Shown here: in pieces, positions 17,273-24,657 of the stretch
Numbering within the stretch: position 1 is the stretch's first letter
Layout of the letters: each line of letters opens with the position of its first letter
From: Bacteroidota bacterium
Lineage (GTDB): Bacteria > Bacteroidota > Bacteroidia > Flavobacteriales > Weeksellaceae
DNA length: 64,000 nucleotides
Assembly: GCA_023419095.1 (NCBI GenBank)
Contig: JAEZYN010000030.1
Coordinates: 20,345 to 84,344 of the forward strand
Reading direction: 5' to 3'
Program-made: the position numbers and the translations under genes
Notes under the pieces: generated by a model
What the model was told of the DNA's origin: nothing
Databases searched by the model: none
Seen by the model: the letters and a program-made list of their open reading frames with translations, nothing else

Positions 17273-18166
17273 ATGAAAGTATCCACGGAACAACCCAAAA
17301 TAATTGTAGTAGGCAGTTCGTCCATCGATTTGGTGCTTACTACCGAACATTTGCCCAAACCAAATGAAACTGTGCTCGCAGAAAAATCCGAAAGCTTTTT
17401 TGGCGGGAAAGGCGCTAATCAGGCTGTGGGCGCTGCCAGGCTGGGTGCAAGTGTCTATTTTATCGGTTGCGTCGGAATGGATCCTTTTGGCCAGCAGATT
17501 ATGCGAAACCTCGTGGATGAGGGCGTAGACGTAAGTTATATCGTTGAAACCGAAGAAGCCGCCACGGGTTCTGCATATGTTACGTCCTCAGAAGGCGTAA
17601 ACTCTATTGTGGTAGTTCCTGCTTCAAATTATTGCCTTAATCCGTCGCACGTCGCAGAGGCAGAACGCTATTTTTCTACAGCCGACCTGCTGCTCGTTCA
17701 GCTTGAAATACCGATGGAAACAGTAGAATTTGCGGTAGAACTCGCCCGTAAAAACGATACGAAAGTGGGAGTTTATGCCTCGCCGCCCAAAAAACTTTCC
17801 GGGGCTGTGATAGAAGCCAGCAGCTTCATTGTAGCTAAAAGCAGCGAACTTTCAATTGTCTTTGGTGAAGAGCAGCGCGAAGAGATCCTGAGAAAATATG
17901 CCAACAAACTTTTCGTGCGCGATGATTCGAATTCAACGACGTACTACAACGGTTCCGAAATGAAATATTACCGCAACGATCACGACTCGGTTTTACATAA
18001 AATGGGAATGGGCGACGCCTTCACCGCGGGATTTGCTGTTGCCATGTGCCACCGGAATTCTGTTGATGACTGTGTGAAATTCGGCAACGACGTTTCTTTA
18101 AAAGTAACCAAAAACTGTGGTTCGCAAAGCGGCTTGCCATATTTAAAGGATTTCGGTTTAGAGTAA
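17273..18166 (+). CDS. PfkB family carbohydrate kinase (ribokinase-like)
   Basis: The 297-residue enzyme has the PfkB family N-terminal signature FFGGKGANQAVGAARLGA (about 42-59), with the ribokinase-type GGKGANQA, and the C-terminal anion-hole motif GMGDAFTAGFA whose Asp is the catalytic base. Ribokinase (ribose to ribose 5-phosphate) is the closest match, but the usual NPAPA segment is replaced by YASPPKK, so a different sugar or nucleoside is possible. No transporter or repressor gene lies next to it. It ends before a hairpin at 18193. Confidence 0.85.
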   Translation: MKVSTEQPKIIVVGSSSIDLVLTTEHLPKPNETVLAEKSESFFGGKGANQAVGAARLGASVYFIGCVGMDPFGQQIMRNLVDEGVDVSYIVETEEAATGSAYVTSSEGVNSIVVVPASNYCLNPSHVAEAERYFSTADLLLVQLEIPMETVEFAVELARKNDTKVGVYASPPKKLSGAVIEASSFIVAKSSELSIVFGEEQREEILRKYANKLFVRDDSNSTTYYNGSEMKYYRNDHDSVLHKMGMGDAFTAGFAVAMCHRNSVDDCVKFGNDVSLKVTKNCGSQSGLPYLKDFGLE

Positions 18167-18192
18167 AATAATTCACATATTTAGTTGATTAT

Positions 18193-18219
18193 AATTCACT
18201 TTTTTAAGTGAATTTTTTT
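18193..18219 (+). terminator. terminator of the PfkB kinase gene
   Basis: AATTCACTT pairs with AAGTGAATT around TTTT and leads into a seven-T run. Confidence 0.75.
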
Positions 18220-18270
18220 AAATTAAACTACAGTTGCATGATGTTTACTTTTAAATTTAAAGTAAATAAA

Positions 18271-18299
18271 CCGGAAGCTAATGTGCTTCCGGCGTTTTT
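18271..18299. terminator. second hairpin, before the anti-sigma gene stop
   Basis: CCGGAAGC and GCTTCCGG form an 8-bp stem with a 6-nt loop. T runs on the plus side and a T-rich stretch on the minus side suggest it can end transcription of the convergent anti-sigma gene. Confidence 0.65.
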
Positions 18300-18891
18300 A
18301 ATGGAACTGGTTTTCAAGATTTTTCAGTTCGGAAATAATGCCGGCGGTTTTGGCATCCTGCTTTTTCATTTCGCGTTTACCGAGGTAAAAATAGGCGAAA
18401 AGGAGCCAGCCATACGTGATGCCAAATGCCAAAAGTAAGATCCACAAATCTTTTGTTTTCAGCAGTTCATACAAGTAAACTGCGAGCGCACTGCCGAGTA
18501 AAACATAATAAACCGGCATATTCCAGTGGCGTTGTTTTTTCTGGAATTCGCGGAAATCGAGCCATTGCTGAAGGTGGATTGCGGGTGGCTGTGCTTCATC
18601 GATCCGGTCAATTTTCTTTGCGGTATAAAGCATCAGCGCTGCCTGAAGAAAACAAACCGTTGAAATCAGAATCATGGCAGACATGATGGGCGCAGTTTGG
18701 AGTTTAGGATTAAATGTGGCCATTAACCCGATGACGAGCAGGCCGGTAAATATGAGTGTCGCCGCCGCGCGTATCTGGGTTTTTCTAAGTTTCATTCTAT
18801 TGCTTTTTATTTCTGAAATTATGGCGACGGGTTTTGCGGCGGATGTTTCGTTCTTTTTCCAAAGGTTTTGGAGTTCGTTAAATTCTTCCAT
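18298..18891 (-). CDS. membrane protein, likely anti-sigma factor
   Basis: The 197-residue protein has a soluble N-terminus (MEEFNELQNLWKKNE, about 1-40) followed by four predicted membrane helices in two pairs (about 42-88 and 125-168) and a charged tail. Its ATG lies inside the end of the sigma-factor gene, overlapping by 14 bp, the usual arrangement for a cognate anti-sigma factor translated by coupling. No zinc-binding HxxxCxxC motif is seen, so it is not a ZAS-type factor. The role is inferred from position and topology. Confidence 0.7.
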   Translation of the reverse strand: MEEFNELQNLWKKNETSAAKPVAIISEIKSNRMKLRKTQIRAAATLIFTGLLVIGLMATFNPKLQTAPIMSAMILISTVCFLQAALMLYTAKKIDRIDEAQPPAIHLQQWLDFREFQKKQRHWNMPVYYVLLGSALAVYLYELLKTKDLWILLLAFGITYGWLLFAYFYLGKREMKKQDAKTAGIISELKNLENQFH

Positions 18892-19363
18892 GGCTCGTGT
18901 ATAATTGGTGAAGTTCTTTTTTAATTCTATGGATTTTCACACGCAGATTGTTTTCGGTAATGCCGGTGATTTCTGCGATTTCAGGGTATGTTTTCTCGTC
19001 CAAAACCAGCGTGATAATGATTCTTTCATTTTCTTTCAAACGACTGATGCATTGGTAAAGCCGGTCGATTTCTTTCGAATTGTCATGCGTTTCTTCATGT
19101 TCCAATTTGGCGAGAATATCCTCGGAGTTGTGGGCAACGGATTTTTGTTTTTTTAAACCTACCAGGCACGTATTGATGGCGATCCGGTAAATCCAGGTGC
19201 CGATCTGGCTCTCGCCGCGAAATCTCGGCAGGCTGTTCCAGACGGCAATCCAGGTTTCCTGGTGTAGGTCGTCTGCTGAAAGTCTTTCGCCCGAATAACT
19301 CAAACACAGTCTGTATATCCTTGGCGAGAATTCTTTGTACAGGTCGTCAAAATCGTGCGTCAT
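18878..19363 (-). CDS. ECF RNA polymerase sigma factor
   Basis: The 161-residue protein has the two ECF sigma domains. Region 2 includes LYKEFSPRIYRLCLSYSG and DDLHQETWIAVWNSLPRFRG with IGTWIYRIAINTC, which contact the -10 element and core polymerase. Region 4 includes ISRLKENERIIITLVLDEKTYPEIAEITGITENNLRVKIHRIKKEL, an HTH that binds the -35. There is no extra C-terminal domain. It overlaps its presumed membrane anti-sigma gene by 14 bp, so the pair probably relays an envelope signal. Confidence 0.9.
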   Translation of the reverse strand: MTHDFDDLYKEFSPRIYRLCLSYSGERLSADDLHQETWIAVWNSLPRFRGESQIGTWIYRIAINTCLVGLKKQKSVAHNSEDILAKLEHEETHDNSKEIDRLYQCISRLKENERIIITLVLDEKTYPEIAEITGITENNLRVKIHRIKKELHQLYTSHGRI

Positions 19364-19563
19364 AAGTGCAGTGTTTTTTCATTTTTTAAAGTATTAAGTA
19401 AAGACTGTTTTTCAGACGCTGCAGCAAATTCTGTACATTGGTTACAAACGGATCAAGTTTATTACAAAATTTTTTGAAACAATTTAAATGTAATGAAGTT
19501 TCACAGCTTCCAAGCTTCTGGGTGGCTATTTTAAAATCATTAAATTTACCTCAAAGAAAGCCA

Positions 19564-20133
19564 ATGAAAATTTACACAAAGACCGGAGACAAAGGCGAGA
19601 CAGCACTTTATGGCGGAACACGCGTTTCCAAAGCTTCTGCGCGGGTGGAAGCGTACGGCACAATCGATGAACTCAATTCGTTTATCGGTTTTGCTAAAAC
19701 GGAAATAGCCAATGATGTTGTTTTAGGTCAACTTAAAAAAATTCAGTTTGATTTATTTACGGTAGGTTCAGAATCTGCGACACCGACGGACAAACTTACA
19801 TTAGCCAACGGGAGCTCGCGTTTGTCTTTAATGATATCTGAAAAAGAAATAGAAGAACTCGAAAACTGGATGGATGATTTCGAAACAGAACTGGAGCCCC
19901 TTCAGTTTTTTATTCTGCCCGGTGGCGGCAGATCTGCGACATCGCTTCATATTTGCCGCACCGTTTGCCGCCGTGCGGAGCGCAGCCTGGTATTTTTGAA
20001 TGAGTCTGAAGAAGTTCGTCCTGAACTCATTAAATACCTGAACAGACTCTCAGACTATCTGTTTGTTCTGGCGCGCTACGTTTCGAAAATCAACGGCGAA
20101 ACAGAAGAATACTGGAATCCGAACAACCGTTGA
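19564..20133 (+). CDS. cob(I)yrinic acid a,c-diamide adenosyltransferase, PduO type
   Basis: The 190-residue enzyme moves the adenosyl group of ATP to cob(I)alamin, making adenosylcobalamin. I use the ATG at 19564 because the family starts at MKIYTKTGDKGETAL; the open frame extends 42 codons further upstream without similarity. Other motifs are RVEAYGTIDELNS and, near residue 125, GGGRSATSLHICRTVCRRAER with the ATP- and cobalamin-contacting residues. The only adenosylcobalamin user visible is the IcmF-type mutase at 60.5 kb. It is followed after 15 bp by the thiamine pyrophosphokinase gene. Confidence 0.92.
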   Translation: MKIYTKTGDKGETALYGGTRVSKASARVEAYGTIDELNSFIGFAKTEIANDVVLGQLKKIQFDLFTVGSESATPTDKLTLANGSSRLSLMISEKEIEELENWMDDFETELEPLQFFILPGGGRSATSLHICRTVCRRAERSLVFLNESEEVRPELIKYLNRLSDYLFVLARYVSKINGETEEYWNPNNR

Positions 20134-20148
20134 TTTTTTTGAAGATAC

Positions 20149-20784
20149 ATGCAGAAAGCGCTTTTATTCATAAACGGAGAACCGCCGGAAAACCTTCCTC
20201 ACACTGAAGGATATGCACTGATAGCGTGTTCGGACGGGGCATTCCATTACTTAAAAGAAAAAAAATTTCCGTTCGAAAAGCTTGATTTTATTTCGGGTGA
20301 TTTTGATTCGCATTCTGGTGCGGATGACGCTGTGTACCGGGATAAGTTCATCTACACACCCGATCAGAACAAGACCGACTTTCATAAATCGCTGGAAATT
20401 ATCCAGCAAAAAGGTATAAAGAAAGTGGATATTTACGGTGGCAGCGGCGGAGAGATGGATCATTTCCTGGGAAATCTGCATACCGCCTTTCTGTTTAAGG
20501 ACAAAATTGAACTCAAATTCTTTGATGCATACGGCACTTACTTTTTTTCGCCGAAAAATTTAGTTTTAAAAGAATGTCAGGGAAAACTGGTCTCACTAAT
20601 TCCTTTTCCGGCTACAGAGAATGTAAGTAGCAACGGGCTGAACTGGGAACTTTCGTGCGAAGATCTGTCGCTCACGACACGCATCGGGTCTCGAAATTTT
20701 GCTTTAAGTGATACGGTGGAAATAACTTTTACGGGTGGTGACCTGGTAGTTTTCGTGGGTAACATCCCAAAAGGTAAGTTTTAG
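20149..20784 (+). CDS. thiN: thiamine pyrophosphokinase
   Basis: The 211-residue enzyme makes thiamine diphosphate from thiamine and ATP. It shows the family motifs ISGDFDSHSG near residue 48, TPDQNKTDFHKSL near 65 and DIYGGSGGEMDHFLGN near 95, which bind metal and thiamine. The C-terminal beta-rich domain (about 130-211) fits the thiamine-binding part. It shares a transcript with the adenosyltransferase, both serving cofactor synthesis. Confidence 0.88.
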   Translation: MQKALLFINGEPPENLPHTEGYALIACSDGAFHYLKEKKFPFEKLDFISGDFDSHSGADDAVYRDKFIYTPDQNKTDFHKSLEIIQQKGIKKVDIYGGSGGEMDHFLGNLHTAFLFKDKIELKFFDAYGTYFFSPKNLVLKECQGKLVSLIPFPATENVSSNGLNWELSCEDLSLTTRIGSRNFALSDTVEITFTGGDLVVFVGNIPKGKF

Positions 20785-20879
20785 GGTTTATTCTCCACAT
20801 AAACCAACTTTTTTGCGCAATTTTGCAATTTATTTTCTGCGAACTTTTTACACATTAAAATTCCAAATATTTCTAAAGA

Positions 20880-22271
20880 ATGAAAATTAAATATTCAGAA
20901 CTTATCGACCAGACTTTGTATTTCCCGACAGAAGAATTCAACGTCTCGGAAAATACGCTTCTGTTTCACGATATTCCTCTGATGGATGTGGTAGAGCAGT
21001 ATGGCACGCCGCTGAAGTTTAATTATCTCCCGAAAATCTCGATGAATATTCAGCGCGCCAAGGCGTGGTTCAAAGAAGCCATTGAGAAGAATGATTATAA
21101 AAAAGGCTACCGCTATTGCTACTGCACCAAGTCGAGTCAGTTTGCATTTGTGCTCGAAGAGGCTTTAAAAAATGATATTTCGATCGAGACTTCCTCCGCG
21201 TACGACATGGACATTGTGAAATCGCTGTACGACAAAGGAAAGTATGATAAAGACGTTGAAGTGATCTGCAATGGTTTCAAGACTGACGATTATCTGCATA
21301 AAATTTCCGAACTCATCAATAGCGGTTTCCAGAATATTATTCCCGTTCTGGACAATTACCGCGAGCTTGATAAACTCACTGAAAGTATTGATACGACCTT
21401 CAATATCGGGATTAGGATCGCGTCTGAAGAGGAGCCGAAATTCGAATTTTACACGTCAAGACTGGGCATCGGCTACAAAGACATCATCCCATATTACAGC
21501 CAAAAAATTGCTGAACATCCCAATGCGCGCCTGAAAATGCTGCATTTCTTCATCAATACCGGCATCAAGGACACGGCGTATTACTGGAATGAGCTTTACA
21601 AGTGTCTCCGCGTGTATGCCAGGCTGAAAAAGATTGCGCCGGAAGTAGATTCGCTCAATATCGGCGGCGGTTTCCCGATCAAAACATCCCTGAATTTCGA
21701 TTACGATTACCAGTATATGGTGAACGAAATCGTGTCGCAGATCAAGAAATTCTGCGAAGAAGAAGGGGTGGAAGAACCCAATATCTATACCGAATTCGGT
21801 AGTTTCACGGTTGGCGAAAGCGGTGGAAATCTTTACAAAATCATTTCCCAAAAACGCCAGAACGATAGAGAAAAATGGAACATGATCGACTCCTCTTTCA
21901 TGACCACTTTGCCGGACACATGGGCCATTTCGCGCCACTTTATCATGTTGCCGCTGAACCGTTGGGACGATACCTATGAACGTGTTTTTCTCGGCGGATT
22001 GACCTGTGATTCAGATGATTATTACAATTCCGAGCAACATACCAACGCGATTTATCTGCCTGTTTTCAGTGATACGAAACCGCTGTATATCGGATTTTTT
22101 CACACCGGGGCTTACCAGGAAACCATCGGCGGCTACGGCGGCGTTCACCACTGCCTGATGCCTCAGCCGAAGCATATTCTGATCAATAAGGACGAAGACG
22201 GCAATTTCACCTACGAAGTTTTCCGCGAAGAACAAAGGCCGGAAGACGTGCTGAAACTTTTAGGATATTGA
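20880..22271 (+). CDS. speA: biosynthetic arginine decarboxylase, PLP type
   Basis: The 463-residue enzyme is a PLP-dependent decarboxylase of the alanine-racemase-fold group, in the short form typical of Bacteroidota arginine decarboxylases. The PLP lysine is probably K84 in CYCTKSSQF. SLNIGGGFP near residue 258 is the glycine-rich phosphate-binding loop. GVHHCLMPQPKHI near the C-terminus fits the family. Ornithine or diaminopimelate decarboxylases share the fold, but the agmatinase 1.25 kb downstream supports arginine as substrate, giving agmatine and then putrescine. A hairpin terminator follows directly. Confidence 0.85.
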   Translation: MKIKYSELIDQTLYFPTEEFNVSENTLLFHDIPLMDVVEQYGTPLKFNYLPKISMNIQRAKAWFKEAIEKNDYKKGYRYCYCTKSSQFAFVLEEALKNDISIETSSAYDMDIVKSLYDKGKYDKDVEVICNGFKTDDYLHKISELINSGFQNIIPVLDNYRELDKLTESIDTTFNIGIRIASEEEPKFEFYTSRLGIGYKDIIPYYSQKIAEHPNARLKMLHFFINTGIKDTAYYWNELYKCLRVYARLKKIAPEVDSLNIGGGFPIKTSLNFDYDYQYMVNEIVSQIKKFCEEEGVEEPNIYTEFGSFTVGESGGNLYKIISQKRQNDREKWNMIDSSFMTTLPDTWAISRHFIMLPLNRWDDTYERVFLGGLTCDSDDYYNSEQHTNAIYLPVFSDTKPLYIGFFHTGAYQETIGGYGGVHHCLMPQPKHILINKDEDGNFTYEVFREEQRPEDVLKLLGY

Positions 22272-22274
22272 ATT

Positions 22275-22303
22275 AAGGAGCAACAAAAGAGTTGCTCCTT
22301 TTC
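22275..22303 (+). terminator. terminator of the arginine decarboxylase gene
   Basis: AAGGAGCAAC and GTTGCTCCTT form a 10-bp stem with a 6-nt loop; a T-rich tail follows. Confidence 0.8.
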
Positions 22304-22309
22304 ATTTGC

Positions 22310-22385
22310 GGTCCCGCTTTCCGTTGCAATCTTTTTTTCGGCAGCTTTGCCGCCGAAAAAAAGGATTTCCACTGCAATCGGGGCT
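22310..22385 (-). repeat. dispersed palindromic repeat, copy 3
   Basis: Read on the minus strand it starts AGCCCCGATTGCAGTGGAAA and ends AACGGAAAGCGGGACC. Between them, a hairpin with arms at 22331-22342 and 22352-22363 (CTTTTTTTCGGC / GCCGAAAAAAAG) has a 9-nt loop. It begins about 10 bp after the decarboxylase terminator. A further GC-rich stretch with a weaker hairpin (22438-22459) runs up to the HAD gene stop. Confidence 0.8.
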
Positions 22386-22469
22386 AGGATGTCGGGTATT
22401 TGCATTTCCCGCCGCTGGGCTCTACAAATAGACTTTTCGGCGCTCGCTTCGCTCGCGCCCTCAATATAT

Positions 22470-23129
22470 TCAAAAAAATCTTTCAATCTTCTCCATTGCA
22501 ATTTCCGAAAAATCCGAAATTACCATATTGGCTTTGCTGTAATCCTGACCTGCCGAATGTTCGCTTTTGTAAGCCACACAGAAAATTCCGGCCGCGTGCG
22601 CAGCCAGAATTCCATTCGTAGAATCCTCGATGACAAGACAGTTTTGTGCAGGTTCGCCCGCCAATTTGGCGGCTAACTGAAAGATTTCAGGATGAGGTTT
22701 CGACTCCTTTAGACTTGCACCGCTGATTTTTCCGCTAAAATATTTTTCGAGACCGAATTTTTCAAAAACCCAGTTGATCGTGTTCATGTGTGCGGACGAA
22801 GCCAAAATAAGTTTCAGTCCGTTACTGTGATAGTTTTCTATCAGGTTTTTTACGCCGGGAAGTAGATCAAAATCCGCATCATTATCAAAATAGTGCTTGA
22901 AATAGCGGCGCTTTATAGAAGCGAGATCTTCGGGTGATGTCCCTAAATTAAATTTTTCTGCCAGTGTGCTGCAAACTTTCTGCGTTGACGCACCGGTGAA
23001 ACTCGTATACAGTTCTTCAGTAACGGTGATGCTGAGGTCTGCGAACATTTTGAAATAAGCTTTTCGGTGCAATGGCTCGGTATCTACGATGACACCATCC
23101 ATATCGAAAAGTACAGCTTTTAAAGGCAT
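22470..23129 (-). CDS. HAD family phosphatase, beta-phosphoglucomutase-like
   Basis: The start is placed at the ATG at 23129 (MPLKAVLFDMDGVIVDTEP); the frame extends 18 codons upstream without family similarity. Motif I DMDGV carries the nucleophile Asp, with DTEPLHRKAYF as the start of the cap, and CLVIEDSTNGILAAHAAG is motif IV. The 219-residue size and cap position fit HAD subfamily IA (beta-phosphoglucomutase, phosphoglycolate phosphatase, YniC types). The substrate is unknown. It is convergent with the arginine decarboxylase. Confidence 0.85.
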   Translation of the reverse strand: MPLKAVLFDMDGVIVDTEPLHRKAYFKMFADLSITVTEELYTSFTGASTQKVCSTLAEKFNLGTSPEDLASIKRRYFKHYFDNDADFDLLPGVKNLIENYHSNGLKLILASSAHMNTINWVFEKFGLEKYFSGKISGASLKESKPHPEIFQLAAKLAGEPAQNCLVIEDSTNGILAAHAAGIFCVAYKSEHSAGQDYSKANMVISDFSEIAMEKIERFF

Positions 23130-23186
23130 ATTTGTGATTTTCGCAAAGGTAGATAAAGCGAATTTAAAACAATTGGGTGACAAAAA

Positions 23187-23396
23187 TTACCGGTTCGCTT
23201 CGATAATCCATATCAAACCAAAGAATAAAGCCACTATTATTAACAGCGCAAGTACCGATTTCCAGTTGGCGAAATTCACTGTCCAGCCCATCCACGGCTG
23301 ACGTTTGGGCGGAAATATTCTTTGGTCGTTTCTATTGAAGTAGAAGACGCCCCAAATCCAGTTGCCGGCATCGTTCCGAAAATTATCAGTTTTCAT
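23187..23396 (-). CDS. small membrane protein, DUF5808-like
   Basis: The 69-residue protein begins with MKTDNFRNDAGNWIWGVFYFN and contains RIFPPKRQPWMGWTVNFANWKS, followed by one membrane helix (about 49-66). The N-W-x-W-G-x-F-Y-F-N and R-x-x-P-P-K-R patterns match the DUF5808 family as I recall it. No function is known. It lies 57 bp upstream of the HAD gene and reads the same way, and is divergent from the agmatinase gene. Confidence 0.65.
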   Translation of the reverse strand: MKTDNFRNDAGNWIWGVFYFNRNDQRIFPPKRQPWMGWTVNFANWKSVLALLIIVALFFGLIWIIEANR

Positions 23397-23522
23397 CTTT
23401 TTAGGTTTGTCTTAAAGTTACGGTTTTTTCCTGAAAATTGGCAATCTGAAACGGGCTTCTGTTTACAATACGTTTTTTTACCTTTGGACATTCAAAATTC
23501 AAAATTAAAATCTAATTTATAC

Positions 23523-24380
23523 ATGAAAACATACGCCGGTATTCCCGTAGAAAACGCATCCCTCGAAAACTCAAAAGTAATGCTTGTCACTGTGCCATAT
23601 GACGGAACTTCCACCTGGGGAAAAGGCGCCGACAAAGGCCCTGAACTCTTTCTCGACGCTTCCGAAAATATGGAACTTTTCGATATTGAAACCCGAACTG
23701 AGCCTTACCTTGAAGGTGTATATCTGGCAGGCGAAATTTCAGAAGATTCAACGCCGGAGGCAATGACAGAAGCGGTTTATCAGAAAACCAAGGAACTGCT
23801 GAACCACGACGGCAAACTTTTCACGCTTTTTGGGGGTGAACATTCGGTTTCAATTGGTTCGATCCGCGCGGTGGGTGAAAAGTATGAAAACCTCACGGTT
23901 CTTCAGCTTGATGCGCATACAGATTTGAGACCTGAGTTCCATGGTTCCACGTCAAACCACGCGTGTGCAGTTTATGAAGCCAGCAAAAAACACAATCTGG
24001 TTCAGGTTGGTATCCGTTCGATGGATGTGGAAGAAATGGAACACGTAAATGAAGAGCAGTGCTTCTGGGCACACGAGATCGCGACAAACCCAAACTGGAT
24101 CGACGATGTGCTGGCAAAAGTTTCCGGAAATGTATATATCACCATCGATCTTGATGCTTTCGATCCCGCGATTGCGCCTTCAACGGGAACGCCGGAGCCG
24201 GGCGGTCTGCAGTGGTATCCAACTTTGGAGCTTTTGAAAAAAGTGTTCGAAAAGTGTAATGTTGTCGCGTTCGATATTGTAGAATTAATGGATTCGCCGA
24301 TGCCGAAACCAAGCGCGTTCTTAGCCGCGAAATTGTATTATAAAATGCTGGCGTATTATCATTTGGGAAGAGCCAAGTAA
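23523..24380 (+). CDS. speB: agmatinase
   Basis: The 285-residue enzyme hydrolyses agmatine to putrescine and urea. I use the ATG at 23523 (MKTYAGIPVENAS); the longer open frame has no support. The ureohydrolase metal-binding motifs are present: FGGEHSVSIG near residue 102, QLDAHTDLRPEF near 130 and ITIDLDAFDPAIAPSTGTPE near 206. The neighbouring arginine decarboxylase makes its substrate, so the two genes form a putrescine route, although they are separated by convergent genes. The terminator follows about 40 bp after the stop. Confidence 0.92.
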   Translation: MKTYAGIPVENASLENSKVMLVTVPYDGTSTWGKGADKGPELFLDASENMELFDIETRTEPYLEGVYLAGEISEDSTPEAMTEAVYQKTKELLNHDGKLFTLFGGEHSVSIGSIRAVGEKYENLTVLQLDAHTDLRPEFHGSTSNHACAVYEASKKHNLVQVGIRSMDVEEMEHVNEEQCFWAHEIATNPNWIDDVLAKVSGNVYITIDLDAFDPAIAPSTGTPEPGGLQWYPTLELLKKVFEKCNVVAFDIVELMDSPMPKPSAFLAAKLYYKMLAYYHLGRAK

Positions 24381-24421
24381 AAAGAGCGAGGTAAAAAGCG
24401 CCAGGAATCAAAAATCAAGAA

Positions 24422-24455
24422 AAAAATGCTTTCCATAATGTTGGGAAGCATTTTT
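24422..24455 (+). terminator. agmatinase terminator
   Basis: A 13-bp stem with one mismatch (AAAAATGCTTTCC / GGGAAGCATTTTT) and an 8-nt loop ends in a T run. Confidence 0.8.
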
Positions 24456-24500
24456 GATGAAGTGTGGTTTAAAAAAGACAGATTGATGCACGTTTTTTCA

Positions 24501-24626
24501 CCTGAAAGTTCCAAACACTCGTGCGACAGTCTTTCCGGTGTTCCCGAAAGTTCCAAACACACGTGCGACAACCTTTCGGGAAGTCCCGAAAAGTCCAAAC
24601 ACGCGTGCTTCTAACTTTCGGGAAAC
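24501..24626. repeat. three tandem copies of a 42-bp hairpin repeat
   Basis: Copies start at 24501, 24543 and 24585. Each reads close to CCCGAAAGTTCCAAACAC, then one variable base, then CGTG, and ends in CTTTCGGG. The ends of copy 2 (24543-24550 and 24573-24580) are perfectly complementary, so each unit can fold. As 42 is a multiple of 3, frames stay open on both strands, but the 14-residue repeats so encoded look like by-products. The array fills the 277-bp gap between agmatinase and the CocE gene. Confidence 0.85.
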
Positions 24627-24657
24627 GGGTCAGGCAATTCAATGTTATATTTTGTCT

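Noticed and set aside
22310..22460. Insertion sequence remnant
   Set aside because: No transposase fragment or target duplication is visible; a small palindromic repeat explains it better.
24426..24614. Open frames with 14-residue repeats on both strands
   Set aside because: They are by-products of the 42-bp tandem array, whose length is a multiple of three; they have no ribosome site or homology.
24501..24626. CRISPR-like array
   Set aside because: The units are contiguous and nearly identical, with no unique spacers, and no cas genes are present.
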